From Paenibacillus cookii (GTDB lineage Bacteria > Bacillota > Bacilli > Paenibacillales > Paenibacillaceae), in the NCBI RefSeq assembly GCF_018333375.1, contig NZ_BORW01000024.1:17233-81232 (forward strand): a DNA stretch of 64,000 bases. The letters run 5' to 3'. The notes beneath the pieces are model-generated. The model saw only the letters and a program-made list of their open reading frames with translations, ran no database searches and was not told where the DNA came from. Positions 35,695-43,806 of the stretch are shown in pieces; positions within the stretch are counted from its first letter, which is position 1, and the number at the start of each line of letters is the position of its first letter. The position numbers and the translations under genes were made by a program.

Positions 35695-36162
35695 ATGAAC
35701 AAACAAGAACAGATCATCATGGAATTCAGGGACTTATTTAACAAGATGGGGTGGCTTAATAAAAATAAGATGGAACACCGTCTTAAGGGTTATAAACCTT
35801 CTGAAGTACATTGCATCGAATCCATTGGAAAAAATACGGAACCCAACGTGACCAAACTTGCCCAGTCTCTTTATATGACTAGAGGCGCCATAAGTAAATT
35901 AACGAAGAAACTCATGGAAAAAGGCCTCATCGACAGCTACCAAAAGCCGGATAACAAGAAAGAAATCTACTTCAAGCTTACGGAGCAAGGCAAAGTCATT
36001 TATAACATCCATGAGGAACTGCACAAAGAATTTCAAGAGCGGGATCAAGCCGTATTTGAGCAGATCACCGAGGAACAATTTGACGGCATGCTTCACTTCA
36101 TTGAAGCGTATAGCAGGCATTTGGATGCAGAAATAAAGAAACAGGGAATAGACATTCATTAA
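35695..36162 (+). CDS. MarR-family transcriptional regulator
   Basis: 155 residues; winged helix with KPSEVHCIESIGKNTEPNVT, LAQSLYMTRGAISKLTKKLM and a wing (YQKPDNKKEIYFKLTEQG). ATG at 35695 has GGAGG 7 nt upstream; the frame extends nine codons further without a site. It is followed by a terminator and then by an efflux-pump gene whose promoter carries two direct copies of a MarR-like site, so it very probably represses that pump. Confidence 0.9.
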   Translation: MNKQEQIIMEFRDLFNKMGWLNKNKMEHRLKGYKPSEVHCIESIGKNTEPNVTKLAQSLYMTRGAISKLTKKLMEKGLIDSYQKPDNKKEIYFKLTEQGKVIYNIHEELHKEFQERDQAVFEQITEEQFDGMLHFIEAYSRHLDAEIKKQGIDIH

Positions 36163-36198
36163 GCCGGAGCGCTTTTGAACCATGAAAATGAAACCGCA

Positions 36199-36234
36199 GG
36201 CAGCCGGGCTCTCTTGAGCATGGGTTGCTTTTTT
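36199..36234 (+). terminator. Terminator of the MarR gene
   Basis: GCAGCC..GGCTC pairs with GAGC..GGGTTGC (one G-U pair), followed by six T. It separates the regulator from the efflux promoter, so the pump has its own promoter. Confidence 0.7.
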
Positions 36235-36245
36235 GCACCCTTGTT

Positions 36246-36293
36246 TTTGTTGACACGGAAACAAATTTGCGATATTGTTGACGAGGAAACAAA
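36246..36293 (+). promoter_or_regulatory. Efflux-pump promoter with two MarR-type operators
   Basis: Two sites, TTTGTTgacacggaAACAAA (36246-36265) and ATTGTTgacgaggaAACAAA (36274-36293), repeat every 28 bp; each is an inverted TTGTT/AACAA pair. They overlap a promoter: -35 TTGACA (36250-36255), 17 bp, -10 TATTGT (36273-36278). One site covers the -35 and the other the -10/+1 region. Confidence 0.7.
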
Positions 36294-36329
36294 CAATGCC
36301 AGTAACAACATCGGAGAGGAGAAATAACA

Positions 36330-37759
36330 ATGGCAAAAGACAAAGCAAAGGAACCCGGATTAACCCGGGGAAGCCTCTTGGCTGCCTGGGCGATTGCACT
36401 TGGAGCCATTGCCCCCATGCTGGACTCAACGATGGTGAACATCGCCATCGATACATTATCGAAGGATTTCCACACGACATTGGATACCATCCAATGGGCC
36501 ATTACAGGTTATGTGTTAGCCCTTGCGATTGCGGTTCCCGTATCCGGCTGGCTGATGAACAGATTTAACGGAAAGAAAATCTTTATCGGAGCGGTCATTG
36601 CCTTCGGTCTCATTTCCGTTTTGGCAGGCATTAGCCGGGATATTTCCAGCTTCATCTTCTTTCGTTTGCTTCAGGGATTCAGTGCGGGGATCATTACCAC
36701 GCTCATGTCAACCCTATTGGTTCAAACGGCTGGTCCGGAAAATGTAGGGAAAGTGATGGCCATCGTCAGCACGCCTATGATTCTCGGACCGATCTTAGGG
36801 CCGGTCATCGGGGGATTCATCGTTCAAGGCGCATCATGGCACTGGATATTCTTCATCAACGTGTTTATTGTTCTGATTGCTGCACCCCTGATGATCAAAA
36901 AAATCCCGGACTTTGAACCGTTCGACAAAGACAGTACGCTCGATGTTTTTGGAATTATTGATTTGTCCTTTATGAGCGCTGCCTTGATATACGGCATTAC
37001 GAAAGCAGCGGACCATGCGTCCTTTAACAATCGCGAAACCATCCTATGGGTGGGCATTGGTCTGGCTTTAGCCGTCATTTACTTCGTATATAACCGGATC
37101 CGGAAGAATCAAACCGTGCTTCCAATGAATTTATTTGCACGCAAGAGCTTCGCGGCTTCGAGTATCGGTTTGTTCTTGGCGAATATATCCGTCATGGGCC
37201 CGATGCTGATCCTGCCGCTATACTTCCAAAACTTCCGTCATTTCACGGGATCGAAGCAGCGCTTGCGTTAATTCCCCAAGGCGTCGGGATGCTCGTTACC
37301 CGGCCGATGATCGGAAAAATGATTGATAAGATCGGTGCGAAATACGTGGTCATGGTCAGCCTCGTTCTTTCGCTGATCGGATCGATTCCGCTAATCTTTG
37401 TTACCGATCAAACAAGCATGATCTGGATTTCCATCGTATTGTTCATCCGGGGGACCAGTTTCGGAGGAATCATGCTTCCGCTCACGAGTGACGCTTATAC
37501 AGGACTTGACGGCAAACTGCTTCCGAAAGCAGGCGTCGGCATAAATATGATTGAAAACCTTGGCTCCAGCTTTGGCTCGGCTGTGATGGCAACCGTCGTC
37601 GCAACGGCCCAGCAAGGGATGCAGCCGTCGATTGCCAACGGATTAAAAGGTTATCATGCCGGATTCTTGGTATCCGTCGTTGTCCTTGCGGCAATCTTCA
37701 TTCCGGGTCTATTCCTCACCCATAAAAAGAAGGCGAAGAGCTTTGGTTCGTCTGTATAA
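36330..37759 (+). pseudogene. DHA2-family (EmrB/QacA) MFS drug efflux pump, frameshifted
   Basis: The first 314 codons encode helices 1-9 of a 14-helix pump: motif A in GWLMNRFNGKK, motif C in GPILGPVIGG, and the DSTMVNIA signature of helix 1. The frame then breaks near 37247-37249: FRHFTGSKQRLR and a stop, whereas the next frame reads IEAALALIPQGVGMLVTRP and continues to 37759 as helices 10-14. One missing base in the GGG at 37247-37249 explains it; restored, the protein would be about 476 residues. Controlled by the upstream MarR sites. A recent mutation or an assembly error. Confidence 0.85.
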
Positions 37760-37788
37760 CCCGGAGACGGTCGAAATCCGGAGTTACT

Positions 37789-37827
37789 AAAAAAGCGCTG
37801 CCGGCGAAATGACCGCCGACAGCGCTT
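37789..37827 (-). terminator. Terminator of the fucoside operon
   Basis: Minus strand: AGCGCTG..CGGCG pairs with CGCCG..CAGCGCT, followed by T6. It lies about 17 nt after the isomerase stop and closes the five-gene operon. Confidence 0.85.
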
Positions 37828-37844
37828 GGAACATCCGTTTCGGA

Positions 37845-38717
37845 TTATACCTCATCCCATATCCGTCTTAAATTTTCAAGGCCCAGCCTCGTGCCTTCGC
37901 GGCACTCCTCCATGCCTTCGAATTCCAGCGTGACGAATCCGTCGTAGCCGGACGCCTTGATCATCCGCAGCACCCGCCTCACGTCGATGTCTCCTTGCCC
38001 GAAGATCGATCCCCGCAGGTAGTTTCCATGGGACGTCCGGAACCAGGCTCCGCCCCCCGGGTTCTGATCCGCCGGACGGATGTAGAAATCCTTGACGTGA
38101 ATCAGCGAAGCAAACGGCAGGTTCCGCTTCACGCCGACGAGCGGCTGCTCATCGACGCAGAGAAAATTGCCGATGTCGAGCGTCGTTTTGAAGTTCGGAC
38201 GGTCCACGGCCCGAAGCACCCGCTGCACCCGGTCGCTGGCCTGCACGCTGACGCCGTGGTTTTCGATCGTGGTCGTGATGCCGTATTGCGCCGCATAATC
38301 CGCGATGCGCCGGCAGCCCTCCACGATTTGCGCCAGATTGTCCTCCAGGTAGTCGATGCCCCATTTTTCGGGCGGGAGCGTAAAAGCCGTCACGTCGTGG
38401 CGCATATGCTTCATCCCTAGGCGATGGACCGCATCCACATGCCGCTTGACCCTTTCCATTTCGGCTTCGAACGCTTCCTGTGTTTCCTGCACGAAATTCG
38501 CGGGCATCGAATAGTTGGACAATGCGATGCCTTTTGCGGCTGCCCGCTCGCGGACGGCATCCGCGAGTTCCGGCTGGTCCTCCAGGGTGAAGCCGTAAGG
38601 AACGATCTCCATATGCTCGCCGCCCTGCTCCGCGATCCAGTCGATGACGTCCAAGACCGTCATCTCCCCCGCTTTGATCGCTTGGAGCAGACTATAGGTG
38701 CTGACTCCAGGTTTCAT
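37845..38717 (-). CDS. Sugar phosphate isomerase/epimerase (TIM barrel)
   Basis: 290 residues, xylose isomerase-like AP-endonuclease-2 fold. Metal ligands are visible: MEIVPYG, MRHDVTAF, ITTTIENHG, TTLDIGNFLC, LIHVKDFY and VTLEFEGMEEC. It should isomerise or epimerise a sugar freed by the neighbouring fucosidase, but the exact step is unknown. ATG at 38717 is chosen with GGGAGG 9 nt upstream. It is the last gene of the fucoside operon, about 57 nt after the fucosidase. Confidence 0.87.
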   Translation of the reverse strand: MKPGVSTYSLLQAIKAGEMTVLDVIDWIAEQGGEHMEIVPYGFTLEDQPELADAVRERAAAKGIALSNYSMPANFVQETQEAFEAEMERVKRHVDAVHRLGMKHMRHDVTAFTLPPEKWGIDYLEDNLAQIVEGCRRIADYAAQYGITTTIENHGVSVQASDRVQRVLRAVDRPNFKTTLDIGNFLCVDEQPLVGVKRNLPFASLIHVKDFYIRPADQNPGGGAWFRTSHGNYLRGSIFGQGDIDVRRVLRMIKASGYDGFVTLEFEGMEECREGTRLGLENLRRIWDEV

Positions 38718-38774
38718 TCCGTTCATCCTCCCTTTCGGTATCGATATCAACAGCTCATTTGGACGATCAAACGC

Positions 38775-40058
38775 TTACAATTCCTCCGTCAGTTCAAGCT
38801 CAATGACCGTATCCAGTTCATCCGGCAAGTCTCCTCCGGGGATGTGAATGAAAGCGCCGCTTTCCGTATCCGAATATTGGTCCGCCATCCAAGGCGTATG
38901 CACATGGAGTTCGCTGCCGTCCGCAAGCAGGCGGGCTTTTTTGATTTTGCCCTTCAGCCCCTGGAAGTAAATCGGCCCGATGCCCCGGTCGAAGACGTGC
39001 GCGTACAGCTTGTTGCCGCGCTGGGTGTAGCGGCCCCACTCCGGCTTCGGCAGCTTGGCGATGCCGCAGCCGTAAATGCTGTCGCCGTTGCGGCGCAGCC
39101 ACTCGCCGACCGTCTCCAAAATTTCAAGCGATTCCTTCGGAATTTCCCCCTTTGCGTCTGGACCGACGTTCAGAAGCAGATTGCCGTTTTTGCTGACGCA
39201 TTCGACGAGCGCGCGGATCACCTGGCGCGGGGATTTGTAATTCCGGTCGGTCGCGTGGTATCCCCAGTGGTCGTTCAGCGTAATGCACGCTTCCCATGGA
39301 ATCGGCTCGCCCGCCGAATTGACGATGCCCTGGGGCGGAATGATCTGCTCCGGCGAGAAGAAATCCCCGGCGTACACTTCAGGCTCCGCCGCCATGATGT
39401 TGCCGCCGAGCCGGTTATCGATCACGATATCCGGCTGCAGGGAACGGATCATTTGGATGAGTTCGGTCGCGCGCCACTTTTCGCCCGTCATATCGTCATA
39501 GGAAAAATCGAACCACATGATATCGATTTTGCCGTAGTTGGTCAGCAGCTCCCGGACCTGGCCGTGCATATAGTCGAGGTAACGGTCAAAATCGATCTTT
39601 TTGTCCTTGTAAGCCTCGTTGTCGCGCATCGGGTGCTGACGGTCGCCATAAGCCGGATAATCGTCATGATACCAGTCGATCAAGGAATAATAGAAACCGA
39701 CCTTCAGCCCCTCCTCGCGGAAAGCGTCCACGTATTCGCGAACGAGGTCGCGCCCCGCCGGCGTATTCGTCGCCTTGTAATCGGTCAGCTGGCTGTCGAA
39801 CAAGCAAAAACCGTCGTGATGTTTCGTCGTAAGCACCGCATATCGCTGTCCGGCGGCTTTGGCCGCTTTGGCCCAGCTCTTCGGATCGTAAAGCACCGGA
39901 TTAAATTCTTCGAAATAAGGCTGGTATTGTTCGTTGGTGATCCGCTCCTGGCTTCGCACCCATTCCCCCCGGGCTGGAATCGCATACAATCCCCAGTGGA
40001 TAAAAAGGCCGAAACGGTCGTTCATCAGCGGCAGCGTTCGTTCGAAACGCGGATTCAT
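38775..40058 (-). CDS. GH29 alpha-L-fucosidase
   Basis: A 427-residue glycosidase that cleaves terminal alpha-L-fucose. It starts WGLYAIPARGEWV with the FGLFIHWG motif, has LTTKHHDGFCLFDS (the HHDGF signature near residue 80), VGFYYSLIDWYHDD and IDIMWFDFSYDD, where the aspartate after WF is the family nucleophile. No signal peptide, so it hydrolyses imported fucosides inside the cell. GGAGG lies 9 nt before the ATG. It follows the binding-protein gene by 28 nt, which makes fucosyl oligosaccharides or fucosides the likely transport substrate. Confidence 0.93.
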   Translation of the reverse strand: MNPRFERTLPLMNDRFGLFIHWGLYAIPARGEWVRSQERITNEQYQPYFEEFNPVLYDPKSWAKAAKAAGQRYAVLTTKHHDGFCLFDSQLTDYKATNTPAGRDLVREYVDAFREEGLKVGFYYSLIDWYHDDYPAYGDRQHPMRDNEAYKDKKIDFDRYLDYMHGQVRELLTNYGKIDIMWFDFSYDDMTGEKWRATELIQMIRSLQPDIVIDNRLGGNIMAAEPEVYAGDFFSPEQIIPPQGIVNSAGEPIPWEACITLNDHWGYHATDRNYKSPRQVIRALVECVSKNGNLLLNVGPDAKGEIPKESLEILETVGEWLRRNGDSIYGCGIAKLPKPEWGRYTQRGNKLYAHVFDRGIGPIYFQGLKGKIKKARLLADGSELHVHTPWMADQYSDTESGAFIHIPGGDLPDELDTVIELELTEEL

Positions 40059-40086
40059 GTCGTATTACCTCCGTTTGCTAGGTTTA

Positions 40087-41763
40087 TTATTTGTTCTTTT
40101 CGTCGTAAGCCGTCTGGTAAATCTCCAGATATCGCTTCAGGTTCATCGCGTCGAGCTGGCTGACGTAGCTGTCCCAATCCGCATCCAGGCTGGCGTCGCC
40201 AATGACGAAGCGGGCGATCATTTCATCCACGTAGTCATTGATCGTTTTCGCCAGGTCGGCGATTTCGGACGCCTGCTCGTTCGTCAGGAACAGCGGCGGC
40301 ACCGTGCTGACATCCTTCGGTTTATACGGCTCATATTTATTCTTCGTCTCGTTGTACAGAATTACCTCTAAATCGTCGTCACCTTTTGCGACGGCAGACA
40401 ATCTGAAATCGTTCGTACGCAGCGCCGGGCCGGTTTGCGCCCAGTTGACGTTTTGTACCGTGCCGTAGGATTTAAGCTCCGACCACACCGCAGGTTTGCC
40501 GTTGATGCCGATTTCGCCTTCCTTGGCGTCGCGCCATTCTTGATCCGGACGGCCGTACACGCTCCGCAGCGTCATTTCTTTTTCGTACAGCCCGTCGGCC
40601 CAGCGGAGCGCCAGCTCCGGATTTTTGGCTTTTTTCGTGATGATGAAGGCGCCCGGCGTCAAAGCCGTCGTGTCGACGGCGGCATACTGCACGCCTCCCG
40701 GTCCTTTTAACGGCGGAACCGCTTTGTATTCCTTCCAGCGTCCGCTGTCTCCCATGAGCTGCGTGAATACGCCTTCATGTCCGCCCGTGGATGCCCCCAA
40801 GATGACGGTACCCGGATTTTCCCCTTGCTGAATCAGCTGGTTTTCGTCCTGGGTGAACGATTCCGGCGCAATCAGGCCTTCCTTGTAGAGTTTGTTCAGG
40901 TACCGCAAGCCCTCGCGCCATTCCGGCTTATTGAAGGCCACGTCCAGTTTGCCGTCCTTAATGAACATATGCTTGCTGCTTGATCCGTACACCGGATTGT
41001 AGATAAAAGAGTTCATCAGAAACGCGTCGATGGTCGAACGCCATGATTTTTGCGTGATGGACAGCGGGATTTCGTCCTTTTTCCCGTTGCCGTTCGGGTC
41101 GTTTTCCTTAAAAGCCTTCAGCACGTTGTAGAGGTCGTCGGTCGTTTTCGGCATCTCGAGCCCCAATTTCTTGAGCCACGGCTCATAGATCCACATTTTT
41201 TGGCTCATCGAGCAGTGGTAGCAATCGTTGACCTCGGGAAGCGCATAAATGTTGCCGTCGATCGCCGTGACCGTTTCTTTGATTTCCGGGTTGTCCGCGA
41301 ACATTTTTTTCGTCTGGGTGCCCTGCTTTTCGATCAAATCGTTCAAAGGAAGGAACGCCCCTTGGGAGCCGTAAATCATCTGCTGGGTCGGCGAGACGTT
41401 CAGGCCCATGATGACGTCGGGATAATCTTCGCTCGCCAGCACGAGATTCAGCTTTTCCTGCATGCTTTGTTCCGGAACGACCTCCCATTCGATATGGACG
41501 TTCGTTTTTTCCTCATACCATTTGGTGAACTCGTTCGTTTCGAAATTTTCCACCAGCGGGTTGCCGCGGACCATGATTTTCAGCGTTGTTTTTTCTTTAA
41601 CGAGCGGATAAGTCCCCGGCGGCGTCAGCTCCACAGTGCCCGCAGCGGGCGGGTTGCTTCCTATCGTATCCGCGCCCTCCTCTTTCGCGCCCCCGGAGCA
41701 GCCTGCGAGCAGCATGCCGGCGGCCATGACGATCCCCGCGATTTTATTCAGCTTTTTATACAT
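40087..41763 (-). CDS. Extracellular sugar-binding lipoprotein (LipO/YtcQ type)
   Basis: 558 residues. Lipoprotein signal peptide with lipobox LLAGC (cysteine near residue 22) and a Gly/Ser/Pro linker, then a large family 1 binding protein: TLKIMVRGNPLVENFETNEF, TNVHIEWEVVP, SEDYPDVIMG. These partner with LplB/LplC-like permeases without a dedicated ATPase, using a shared MsmX-type ATPase elsewhere. It is the third gene of the fucoside operon. Its substrate is inferred from the adjacent fucosidase. Confidence 0.92.
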   Translation of the reverse strand: MYKKLNKIAGIVMAAGMLLAGCSGGAKEEGADTIGSNPPAAGTVELTPPGTYPLVKEKTTLKIMVRGNPLVENFETNEFTKWYEEKTNVHIEWEVVPEQSMQEKLNLVLASEDYPDVIMGLNVSPTQQMIYGSQGAFLPLNDLIEKQGTQTKKMFADNPEIKETVTAIDGNIYALPEVNDCYHCSMSQKMWIYEPWLKKLGLEMPKTTDDLYNVLKAFKENDPNGNGKKDEIPLSITQKSWRSTIDAFLMNSFIYNPVYGSSSKHMFIKDGKLDVAFNKPEWREGLRYLNKLYKEGLIAPESFTQDENQLIQQGENPGTVILGASTGGHEGVFTQLMGDSGRWKEYKAVPPLKGPGGVQYAAVDTTALTPGAFIITKKAKNPELALRWADGLYEKEMTLRSVYGRPDQEWRDAKEGEIGINGKPAVWSELKSYGTVQNVNWAQTGPALRTNDFRLSAVAKGDDDLEVILYNETKNKYEPYKPKDVSTVPPLFLTNEQASEIADLAKTINDYVDEMIARFVIGDASLDADWDSYVSQLDAMNLKRYLEIYQTAYDEKNK

Positions 41764-41799
41764 AACGCCCCTCCATCGATTTCAATTTTGGCTTCCGTC

Positions 41800-42696
41800 T
41801 TATCCTTTTAATGAACCGATCATGACGCCTTTCACGAAAAACTTCTGCACGAACGGGTACACCACCAGAAGCGGCACCGATGTGACGACGATCAGCGAAT
41901 ATTTGAGCAGCTCCCGCAGTCCCTGCCGCGCAGCGGCCGTTTTGGCGTCCCCGAGCATATCGATATTGATCTCGTTTTGGACGAGAATGTCCCGAAGGAT
42001 CAATTGCAGCGGATATAGCTCCGCCCTTTTGAGAAAGATCATCGCGTTAAAATACTGGTTCCAATGCCCCACGGCATAAAACAAAGCGATGACCGCCAGA
42101 ATCGGCCCCGAAAGCGGTAGCACGATCCGGAGCAAAAAACGAAAGTCAGAACAGCCGTCCAGCTGGGAGGCCTCCAGCAATTCGCCGGGGATCGTCGTTT
42201 GGAAATAGGTGCGCATGATGATGACGTTCCAGACGGACAGCGCCCCCGGGATCAGCATGGACCACACGGTGTCGATCATGCCCAAATCTTTGACGAGCAG
42301 GTACGTCGGGATCAGCCCCCCGCTGAACATCATCGTAAACACGAACAGCAGCATGAACATGTTCCGCCCGCGAAAATCGCCCCTGGACAGCGGATACGCC
42401 GCCAAAACTGTAAACAGCAAATTGATGCCCGTTCCCGCCACCGTATAAAAAATCGTGTTCATGAAGCCGCGCACGACCATCGTGTTTTTGAACACGGCCC
42501 GGTAGCCATCCAGCGTCGGTTCGACCGGCCATAACCATACCCGTCCCGACAACACGGCGCTGCTCGAGCTGAATGAAGCGCTTACAACATACGCAAGCGG
42601 GTACAGCACGATCAGCATGACAAGCGTCAACACGCAAAAATTCACGATCGTAAACAGACGGTCAGCGCCGGCTTCCTTTATTTTCATTGCATGCAT
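41800..42696 (-). CDS. Carbohydrate ABC transporter permease (LplC/YtcP type)
   Basis: 298 residues, six membrane helices. The EAA loop that contacts the ATPase is read as LLEASQLDGCSDFRFLLRIVLP near residue 175 (in two parts), and the C-terminal VQKFFVKGVMIGSLKG is the usual ending of this subfamily. It lies 15 nt downstream of its partner permease and 36 nt upstream of the binding protein. Confidence 0.93.
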   Translation of the reverse strand: MHAMKIKEAGADRLFTIVNFCVLTLVMLIVLYPLAYVVSASFSSSSAVLSGRVWLWPVEPTLDGYRAVFKNTMVVRGFMNTIFYTVAGTGINLLFTVLAAYPLSRGDFRGRNMFMLLFVFTMMFSGGLIPTYLLVKDLGMIDTVWSMLIPGALSVWNVIIMRTYFQTTIPGELLEASQLDGCSDFRFLLRIVLPLSGPILAVIALFYAVGHWNQYFNAMIFLKRAELYPLQLILRDILVQNEINIDMLGDAKTAAARQGLRELLKYSLIVVTSVPLLVVYPFVQKFFVKGVMIGSLKG

Positions 42697-42711
42697 AGTT
42701 CCGCCGCCTTT

Positions 42712-43629
42712 CTACCATAAGCTTTCCTGCTTCAATTGCTTCGCCGTCTGATTGACGATGATCAGCAGGATGAATCCGATCACCGCTTTGAACAGGCCGA
42801 TGGCCGTCGCATAAGAGAAATTCATCGCCTGCGAGACAAGCCCGACCTTATAGACGTATGTGTCGATCACTTCCGAGGTGCGCAGATTGAGCGGGTTTTG
42901 CATCAGCAAAATTTTCTCGAAGCCGGTCTCCAGCATTTGCCCCGTGTTCAAGATGAGCAAAATGACGGCGATCGGAAGAATGCCGGGCAAATCGATATGA
43001 CGCATCCGCTGAACCTTGGTCGCTCCGTCCATGACGGCCGCTTCATGCAGCGCCGGGTCGATGCCGGACAGCGCCGCCAAATAAATGATGCAGGCAAACC
43101 CCGTGTTTTGCCATACATGCGACCAGACGTAAATCGATTTGAACCACGACGCCTGCGCCATAAAATGGTACGGACCAAGCCCGAACCAACCGAGCAGCGT
43201 ATTGACGAGCCCCGTCCGCGGATCGAGGAACTGCAGCAGAAGGCCCACCAGCACGACCAGCGAGATAAAATACGGCGCGTACGTGATCATTTGGACCGAC
43301 TTTTTGAAGCGTTCGTTTTTGACGTAATTGAGACCGAGCGCCAGGATGATCGGGAACGGAAAACTTGCGACCAGCGCGTAAAAGCTGACCACGAGCGTGT
43401 TCCGCAGCAGCCTCCAAAATTCATGCGAGTGGAAAAAACGCTCGAACTGCGCGAATCCGACCCACGGGCTGCCGGTGATGCCTTTCGTCACGTTAAAATC
43501 CTTAAACGCGATTTGCGCTCCGTACATAGGCACGTATTTAAATACGATGATGTAAATCAGCGGCAAGGCAAACAAAGCGTACAGCTGCCATTTGCGCGTG
43601 ATGTCTTTCCAAAGATTCAGCTTGGTCAC
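42712..43629 (-). CDS. ABC transporter permease (LplB/YteP type)
   Basis: 305 residues, six membrane helices. N-terminal YIIVFKYVPMYGAQIAFKDF is characteristic, and the EAA loop reads LHEAAVMDGATKVQRMRHID near residue 193. GTG at 43629 is very close to its purine tract AAAGGGGGG, so the exact start is uncertain. It is the first gene of the fucoside operon, 177 nt below the AraC regulator; that gap holds a palindrome-like GAAAGCGCTTC at 43679-43689. Confidence 0.92.
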   Translation of the reverse strand: MTKLNLWKDITRKWQLYALFALPLIYIIVFKYVPMYGAQIAFKDFNVTKGITGSPWVGFAQFERFFHSHEFWRLLRNTLVVSFYALVASFPFPIILALGLNYVKNERFKKSVQMITYAPYFISLVVLVGLLLQFLDPRTGLVNTLLGWFGLGPYHFMAQASWFKSIYVWSHVWQNTGFACIIYLAALSGIDPALHEAAVMDGATKVQRMRHIDLPGILPIAVILLILNTGQMLETGFEKILLMQNPLNLRTSEVIDTYVYKVGLVSQAMNFSYATAIGLFKAVIGFILLIIVNQTAKQLKQESLW

Positions 43630-43806
43630 CCCCCTTTGGTTTGGATGGAAAAATCCGGCCGGTGATCACAGCTTGCTTGAAAGCGCTTCATTGCGTAAAT
43701 CTGCATGTTTTGGCGGTTATGCCGGGCTTTAGAAAAGGCATTATTCCGTTTTCCCGGCGGTATTCGTTTTTTAAGAAAAGGCTGCGTGCGGCCGCCGTAT
43801 AGGCCC

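Noticed and set aside
38424..40163. A 579-codon open frame opposite the fucosidase and isomerase genes
   Set aside because: It is the reverse of two well-supported enzymes; composition (His/Arg/Phe-rich) is that of an antisense shadow in GC-rich coding DNA.
43678..43690. TGAAAGCGCTTCA before the fucoside operon as a CcpA cre site
   Set aside because: The core matches but the second half is one base short of the consensus and mismatches at the end; not enough to claim catabolite control.
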